The position numbers and the translations under genes are program-made. Below are positions 59,186-64,000 of a stretch of 64,000 nt of DNA, piece by piece (position 1 is the stretch's first letter; each line of letters opens with the position of its first letter). Origin of the DNA: Streptomyces sp. DHE7-1 (GTDB lineage Bacteria > Actinomycetota > Actinomycetes > Streptomycetales > Streptomycetaceae); NCBI GenBank assembly GCA_016432725.1, contig JACJDG010000003.1:5920001-5984000 (forward strand), given 5' to 3'. The notes beneath the pieces were generated by a model, which was given only the letters and a program-made list of their open reading frames with translations, was not told where the DNA came from and did not search any database.

Positions 59186-59887
59186 ATGGTGAACCGCGAC
59201 GCCGAGGCACTCGACGACCCCGTGGGCGCGTCGCTCCGCGGCCACCACGCCCATCTCGCCCGCAGGTACGGCCGGGCCGCCGGCTACCTGCCGGACGTGG
59301 CGACCTTCTGCGCGCTGCCCGCCGACCCCGGCCCGGCCGAATGGGCCGACCTGGCCCGGCTGCTCGGCCGTGGTGCGTTCGCCGACATGTTCAGCTGCCC
59401 GGCCGTCCCGCCGCCGGACTGGGAGCCGGTCTTCACCCTCGAGGGCCGCCGGATGACCTGGTCCGGCGACCGGTCCGCGCCCCCTCGCCCGGAGACCGGC
59501 GCGCGGGTGCTCGAACTGGGCCCGGAGAGCGTGCCCGAGATGCTCGGCCTCGTCGAGCTGACCCGCCCGGGACCGTTCCGGCCGCGCACCCCCGAACTGG
59601 GCACCTACCTCGGCATCCGCGACAACGGCAGGCTGGTCGCCATGGCCGGGGAACGGCTGCGGCCCCCGGGCTGGACCGAGATCAGCGCCGTCTGCACCGC
59701 CCCCGAGGCACGCGGCCGCGGCCACGCCGTCCGCCTGGTCGACGCCCTCGTCGCCCGCGTCCTGGAACGCGGGGAACGTCCCTTCCTGCACGTGGCGGAG
59801 GCGAACACCGGCGCGATCGCGCTCTACGAACGAACGGGGTTCACGTCCCGCGAGCACGTGACCTTCCGGGGCTTCCGCACCCCGTGA
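59186..59887 (+). CDS. GNAT family N-acetyltransferase
   Basis: A 233-residue protein. ATG 59186 follows CGGAGGG (59171-59177). Residues ~105-230 form the GNAT fold: a beta strand with ISAVCTAPEA, the acetyl-CoA pyrophosphate loop ARGRGHA (175-181; R/QxxGxG/A pattern), and a C-terminal HVAEANTGAIALYERTGF motif, where the Asn and Tyr are typical of the family. The N-terminal ~100 residues resemble the extra domain of GNATs of the FR47-like group. The substrate cannot be told. It has its own candidate promoter after the cluster terminator and faces meaB tail to tail, so it is probably a flanking gene. A role in self-protection by acetylation cannot be excluded. Confidence 0.8.
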   Translation: MVNRDAEALDDPVGASLRGHHAHLARRYGRAAGYLPDVATFCALPADPGPAEWADLARLLGRGAFADMFSCPAVPPPDWEPVFTLEGRRMTWSGDRSAPPRPETGARVLELGPESVPEMLGLVELTRPGPFRPRTPELGTYLGIRDNGRLVAMAGERLRPPGWTEISAVCTAPEARGRGHAVRLVDALVARVLERGERPFLHVAEANTGAIALYERTGFTSREHVTFRGFRTP

Positions 59888-59920
59888 CGCCCCCGGGCGC
59901 ACCCGGCACCGCACCCGCGC

Positions 59921-59943
59921 CGCCGGGGCTCACCGCCCCGGCG
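59921..59943. terminator. bidirectional hairpin between GNAT and meaB
   Basis: CGCCGGGGC (59921-59929) and GCCCCGGCG (59935-59943) form a perfect 9-bp stem around TCACC, which includes the meaB stop codon. The symmetrical stem between two converging genes could end transcription from both sides. Confidence 0.5.
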
Positions 59944-60934
59944 CCGGGTCCCGCCGTTCCCCGAAGGCGCGCAGGATGCCCTCCGCCGCCAGGGTCGCCG
60001 TCAGCGTGCCCTCCCTGACCTGCCGTTCGAGAGCGGGTGCGGCCTCCCGCACGGCCGGATCGGCGTGCAGCCGGCCCAGCAGTTCGTCCCGGACCATCGA
60101 CCAGGTCCAGTCGACCTGCTGGTCCCGCCGCTTGGCGGCGAGCCGGCCGGTGGAGTCCAGCAGCGTGCGGTGCTGCTCCAGCCGCTCCCAGACCACGTCC
60201 AGGCCGGTCGACTCACGGGCGCTGCAACTGAGCACCGGAGGCGTCCAGAAGGCGTCCTTGCCGTGCATCAGCCGCAGCGCACCGGCCAGTTCGCGGGCCG
60301 CCGCCCGCGCGTCCCGCTCGTGCGGGCCGTCGGCCTTGTTGACCGCGATCACGTCGGCCAGTTCCAGGACGCCCTTCTTGATGCCCTGGAGCTGGTCGCC
60401 GGTGCGGGCGAGGGTGAGCAGCAGGAAGGAGTCGACCATGTCGGCGACCGCCGTCTCCGACTGGCCGACCCCGACGGTCTCCACCAGGATCACGTCGTAC
60501 CCGGCGGCCTCCATCACCACCATCGACTCCCGGGTCGCCTTCGCGACGCCGCCCAGCGTGCCCGCGCTGGGCGAGGGCCGTACGAAGGCGTCCGGGTCGA
60601 CCGCGAGGCGCTCCATCCGGGTCTTGTCACCCAGGATCGAGCCGCCGGTGCGGGTGGAGGACGGGTCCACCGCGAGGACCGCCACCCGGTGCCCCTGCGA
60701 GGTCAGCAGCGTGCCGAACGCGTCGATGAACGTCGACTTGCCGACGCCCGGCACGCCGCTGATGCCGATCCGCCGCGCCCGGCCGCTGTGCGGGAGCAGC
60801 TCGGTGAGCAGCTCCTGCGCCAGCGCCCGGTGCTGCGGGCGGGTGGACTCGACCAGCGTGATGGCGCGGGCCACCAGGGCCCGCCTGCCGTCGAGCACAC
60901 CCTTCACGTACGTGTCGAGATCGATCGCTGCCAT
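59930..60934 (-). CDS. meaB: methylmalonyl-CoA mutase-associated GTPase MeaB
   Basis: A 334-residue G3E-family GTPase that guards loading and rescue of adenosylcobalamin on methylmalonyl-CoA mutase. Visible motifs: P-loop GVPGVGKS (60-67), AVDPSSTRTGG (88-98), the switch region VETVGVGQSE (151-160) and the guanine-specificity motif NKAD (199-202). The length is normal for MeaB/ArgK proteins. It starts six bases after the mutB stop, on the same strand and clearly in one operon. It is intact and unremarkable in codon use. Confidence 0.95.
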   Translation of the reverse strand: MAAIDLDTYVKGVLDGRRALVARAITLVESTRPQHRALAQELLTELLPHSGRARRIGISGVPGVGKSTFIDAFGTLLTSQGHRVAVLAVDPSSTRTGGSILGDKTRMERLAVDPDAFVRPSPSAGTLGGVAKATRESMVVMEAAGYDVILVETVGVGQSETAVADMVDSFLLLTLARTGDQLQGIKKGVLELADVIAVNKADGPHERDARAAARELAGALRLMHGKDAFWTPPVLSCSARESTGLDVVWERLEQHRTLLDSTGRLAAKRRDQQVDWTWSMVRDELLGRLHADPAVREAAPALERQVREGTLTATLAAEGILRAFGERRDPAPGR

Positions 60935-60940
60935 ACGCGG

Positions 60941-63115
60941 CTACCGCTCGTGGCCGAGGTCGGCGGACAGCCGCTTCACCAGGTCGTACGCCGCGTCCGG
61001 GATCACCGTCCCGGGCGGGAACACGGCCGTGGCGCCCATCTCCAGCAGGGTCGGCACGTCCTGCGGCGGGATCACCCCGCCGACCACGATCATGATGTCC
61101 GCGCGGCCCTCCTCGGCGAGCTTCTCCTTCAGCGCCGGTACGAGCGTGAGGTGACCGGCGGCCAGCGAGGACACCCCGACCACGTGCACGTCCGCCTCGA
61201 CCGCCTGCCGGGCGACCTCCTCCGGCGTCTGGAAGAGCGGGCCGACGTCGACGTCGAACCCGAGGTCGGCGAAGGCGGTCGCGATCACCTTCTGGCCGCG
61301 GTCGTGGCCGTCCTGGCCCATCTTGGCGACCAGGATGCGCGGCCGGCGCCCCTCGTCCTCCTCGAAGGCGTCCACCAGGGCACGGGTGCGGTCCACGGAC
61401 GGGGACTCGCCGGCTTCGTTGCGGTACACCCCGGAGATGGTACGGATCTGGCTCGCGTGCCGGCCGTACACCTTCTCCAGGGCGTCGGAGATCTCACCGA
61501 CGGTCGCCTTGGCGCGGGCCGCGCGCACGGCCAGCTCCAGCAGGTTGCCGTCGCCGTCGGCGGCCCGGGTGAGCGCGTCCAGCGCGTCCCGGCAGGCCTG
61601 CTCGTCCCGCTCCGCGCGCAGCCGCCGCAGCTTCTCGATCTGCTGGGCGCGCACCGAGGAGTTGTCGACCTTCAGGACCTCGATCTGCTCGTCGCTGTCC
61701 ACCCGGTACTTGTTGACGCCGATCACCGGCTGGCGGCCGGAGTCGATGCGGGCCTGCGTGCGGGCCGCCGCCTCCTCCACGCGCAGCTTGGGGATGCCGG
61801 CGTCGATGGCCTGCGCCATGCCGCCCGCCTGCTCCACCTCCTGGATGTGCGCCCAGGCCTTGCGGGCGAGGTCGTACGTCAGCCGCTCCACGTAGGCGCT
61901 GCCGCCCCACGGGTCGATGACCCGGGTGGTGCCCGACTCCTGCTGGATGAGGAGCTGGGTGTTGCGGGCGATGCGCGCCGAGAAGTCGGTGGGCAGCGCC
62001 AGCGCCTCGTCGAGGGCGTTGGTGTGCAGCGACTGGGTGTGGCCCTGGGTCGCCGCCATCGCCTCCACACAGGTGCGTGTGACGTTGTTGAACACGTCCT
62101 GCGCGGTCAGGGACCAGCCCGAGGTCTGCGAATGGGTGCGCAGCGAAAGGGACTTGCTGTTCTTCGGCTCGAACTGCGAGACCAGCTTGGCCCACAGCAG
62201 CCGCGCCGCGCGCAGCTTGGCGACCTCCATGAAGAAGTTCATGCCGATCGCCCAGAAGAACGACAGCCGGGGCGCGAACGCGTCCACGTCCAGGCCCGCC
62301 TCGCGCCCCGCCCGGATGTACTCCACGCCGTCCGCGAGGGTGTACGCCAGCTCCAGGTCGGCCGTGGCCCCGGCCTCCTGGATGTGGTAGCCGGAGATGG
62401 AGATGGAGTTGTAGCGGGGCATCCGCTGCGAGGTGTACGCGAAGATGTCGGAGATGATCCGCATCGACGGCTTCGGCGGATAGATGTAGGTGTTGCGGAC
62501 CATGAACTCCTTCAGAATGTCGTTCTGAATGGTTCCGGCCAGCTTCTCGGGCGGTACGCCCTGCTCCTCCGCCGCCACGATGTACAGCGCCAGGATCGGC
62601 AGCACCGCGCCGTTCATGGTCATCGACACGGTCATCTTGTCCAGCGGAATGCCGTCGAAGAGCTGCCGCATGTCGTAGATGGAGTCGATGGCCACGCCGG
62701 CCATGCCGACGTCACCCGTCACCCGCGGGTGGTCGCTGTCGTAGCCCCGGTGGGTGGGCAGGTCGAAGGCGACCGAGAGGCCCTTCTGGCCGGCCGCCAG
62801 GTTGCGCCGGTAGAAGGCGTTGGACTCCTCGGCGGTGGAGAAGCCCGCGTACTGGCGGATCGTCCAGGGCTGGTTGACGTACATCGTCGGGTACGGGCCG
62901 CGCAGGAACGGCGCGACGCCCGGGAACGTGCCGAGGAAGTCCAGGCCCTCCAGGTCACGGCCGGTGTAGAGCGGCTTGACCCCGATGCCCTCCGGGGTCT
63001 CCCACAGCGGCTCCTCGCTCCCGGTCGCCCGCTTGACGGCCGTGCGCCACTCCTCGGCGCCGCCGTCGACGGCCGGCGTCCCCAGCTCGATGCCGGAGAA
63101 GTCGGGGATTCCCAT
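60941..63115 (-). CDS. mutB: methylmalonyl-CoA mutase large (catalytic) subunit
   Basis: A 724-residue protein that interconverts succinyl-CoA and (R)-methylmalonyl-CoA with adenosylcobalamin. The start is MGIPDFSG at 63115; the open frame runs further upstream but only through mutA. Residues matching the Propionibacterium enzyme fall at the same numbers: Y89 (WTIRQYAGFS), R207 (FMVRN) and H244 (SGYHIQE). The C-terminal cobalamin domain has DGHDRG (602-607; DxHxxG, H604 as lower ligand), GVSSL (647-651) and VVGG (677-680). Its start shares one base with the mutA stop (TGATG), so translation is coupled. It can supply methylmalonyl-CoA, but the neighbouring trans-AT system should use malonyl-CoA plus methylation, so the adjacency is probably incidental. 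Confidence 0.97.
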   Translation of the reverse strand: MGIPDFSGIELGTPAVDGGAEEWRTAVKRATGSEEPLWETPEGIGVKPLYTGRDLEGLDFLGTFPGVAPFLRGPYPTMYVNQPWTIRQYAGFSTAEESNAFYRRNLAAGQKGLSVAFDLPTHRGYDSDHPRVTGDVGMAGVAIDSIYDMRQLFDGIPLDKMTVSMTMNGAVLPILALYIVAAEEQGVPPEKLAGTIQNDILKEFMVRNTYIYPPKPSMRIISDIFAYTSQRMPRYNSISISGYHIQEAGATADLELAYTLADGVEYIRAGREAGLDVDAFAPRLSFFWAIGMNFFMEVAKLRAARLLWAKLVSQFEPKNSKSLSLRTHSQTSGWSLTAQDVFNNVTRTCVEAMAATQGHTQSLHTNALDEALALPTDFSARIARNTQLLIQQESGTTRVIDPWGGSAYVERLTYDLARKAWAHIQEVEQAGGMAQAIDAGIPKLRVEEAAARTQARIDSGRQPVIGVNKYRVDSDEQIEVLKVDNSSVRAQQIEKLRRLRAERDEQACRDALDALTRAADGDGNLLELAVRAARAKATVGEISDALEKVYGRHASQIRTISGVYRNEAGESPSVDRTRALVDAFEEDEGRRPRILVAKMGQDGHDRGQKVIATAFADLGFDVDVGPLFQTPEEVARQAVEADVHVVGVSSLAAGHLTLVPALKEKLAEEGRADIMIVVGGVIPPQDVPTLLEMGATAVFPPGTVIPDAAYDLVKRLSADLGHER

Positions 63116-64000
63116 CAGGACACTCCCATGCGGTCGAGGGTCGCGGACAGCACGTCGATGGCGTCGCAGCCCGCGAAGACGTACGAGTCGACACCCGGGT
63201 GCTCGGCCGGGCGGCCCGCCAGGAACACGTGCCGGGCGCCGGCCGCGCGCAGCGACTCGGCGGCCTCCCCGGCCCGTTCGGCGTAGAGCGCGTCGCTGGA
63301 GCACAGCACGGCCTCGGTGGCGCCGCTGTCCTCGAAGGCACCCTCGGTGACCGGCTCGATGCCGCCCGCCTGGAACAGGTTCGCGGCGAACGTCGAGCGC
63401 GCGGTGTACTCGGCGGGCGAGCCGAGCGAGGCCAGGAAGATCCTCGGCCGGGAGCCGGTCGCGGCCAGGTGGGCGTCGGAGCGGGCCCGCAGGGCCTCGA
63501 ACGCCTCGTCGCGGCGCACCCGGGGCAGCCCGCCGGACGGCGGCTCGGGCGCGGGCTCGCGCTTCACGGGCTTCTCGGCCAGCAGCGGGAACTCGCTGAC
63601 GCCGGTGATGGGTTCGCGCCGCTTGGCGATCTTCTTGGAACGCTCCGCCCAGGTCGTCGCCAGGTCCGTGCGGATCCGGCCCGAGCGCAGGCACGCGGCC
63701 TGGCCGCCGTCCCGCTCGACCGACCGGAAGTACGCCCAGGCGGCCTGGGCGAGTTCCTCGGTCAGCCGCTCCACGTACCAGGAGCCGCCCGCCGGGTCGA
63801 TGACCCGGGCCAGGTGGGACTCCTCCAGCAGGATCGTGGAGGTGTTGCGCGCGATCCGGCGGGCGAACGCGTCCGGCAGGCCCAGCGCGTGGTCGAACGG
63901 CAGCACGGTCACCGAGTCGGCGCCGCCCACCCCGGCGGCCAGCGTGGCCACCGTCGCGCGCAGCATGTTCACCCAGGGGTCGCGGCGGGTCAGCATCACC
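63115..64000 (-). CDS. mutA: methylmalonyl-CoA mutase small subunit, C-terminal part
   Basis: The gene runs off the right edge, so its N-terminus is missing; about 295 residues are visible. It resembles mutB (ARRIARNTSTILLEESHLA, VIDPAGGSWYVE, RLTEELAQAAWAYF), but the C-terminal cobalamin-like domain reads RIFLASLGSPAEYTAR where mutB has DGHDRG. The cofactor ligand is absent, as is normal for the non-catalytic small subunit. The stop at 63115-63117 overlaps the mutB start. Confidence 0.93.
   Translation of the reverse strand, partial: VMLTRRDPWVNMLRATVATLAAGVGGADSVTVLPFDHALGLPDAFARRIARNTSTILLEESHLARVIDPAGGSWYVERLTEELAQAAWAYFRSVERDGGQAACLRSGRIRTDLATTWAERSKKIAKRREPITGVSEFPLLAEKPVKREPAPEPPSGGLPRVRRDEAFEALRARSDAHLAATGSRPRIFLASLGSPAEYTARSTFAANLFQAGGIEPVTEGAFEDSGATEAVLCSSDALYAERAGEAAESLRAAGARHVFLAGRPAEHPGVDSYVFAGCDAIDVLSATLDRMGVS

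Noticed and set aside
60065..63286. Plus-strand open frame through meaB and mutB
   Set aside because: It lies opposite two unmistakable genes with conserved motifs; its composition is that of an antisense shadow.

Overview
The window is very GC-rich, codes almost without gaps and uses strongly G/C-ending codons, which points to a Streptomyces or close actinomycete. Positions 1 to about 59,050 are the right-hand part of a trans-acyltransferase (trans-AT) polyketide synthase / NRPS gene cluster. Positions 59,186 to 64,000 are ordinary flanking genes: a GNAT acetyltransferase and, on the minus strand, the methylmalonyl-CoA mutase locus mutA-mutB-meaB.

Layout of the plus-strand assembly-line genes: (A) 1-6883, 5'-truncated PKS, carrier-like/DH, KS-KR-ACP, KS0-PCP; (B) 6898-14992, NRPS C-A(Ser)-PCP, C-A(unknown)-PCP, degenerate C; (C) 15126-30200, three PKS modules, KS-AT remnant-DH-KR-ACP, KS-DH-KR-ACP, KS-DH-KR-MT-ACP; (D) 30197-33667, formyltransferase-A(Gly)-PCP loading protein; (E) 33664 or 33739-34872, PP-loop ATP pyrophosphatase; (F) 34902-37550, KS-AT remnant-ACP; (G) 37687-55786, KS-KR-MT-ACP, C-A(Gly)-PCP, KS-DH-KR-ACP, KS-KR-ACP, KS0; (H) 55783-59052, acyl hydrolase-like AT, malonyl AT and PfaD-type ER fused. 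No module carries a working AT, so protein H is expected to load malonyl units in trans.

Read in a chemically sensible order (D, E and F, C, G, then proteins upstream of the window, A, B) the domains predict N-formylglycine, one unreduced malonyl extension closed to a 5-substituted oxazole with a methylene arm, a triene whose last double bond carries a methyl, a beta-hydroxy gem-dimethyl acyl unit, glycine, a further unsaturated section, and serine near the end. This is the logic of the oxazolomycin/inthomycin family. What does not fit easily is a second adenylation module of unknown specificity and an inactive terminal condensation domain in protein B.

The four giant genes A, B, C and G do not read through in this assembly. 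I count 21 places where the frame moves, always in the direction expected for one missing base, nearly all at short C or G runs. Adding the bases back restores whole-codon lengths for every gene. I treat these as assembly errors and annotate the genes as whole units. Intergenic gaps are all under 140 bases; three contain strong hairpins.
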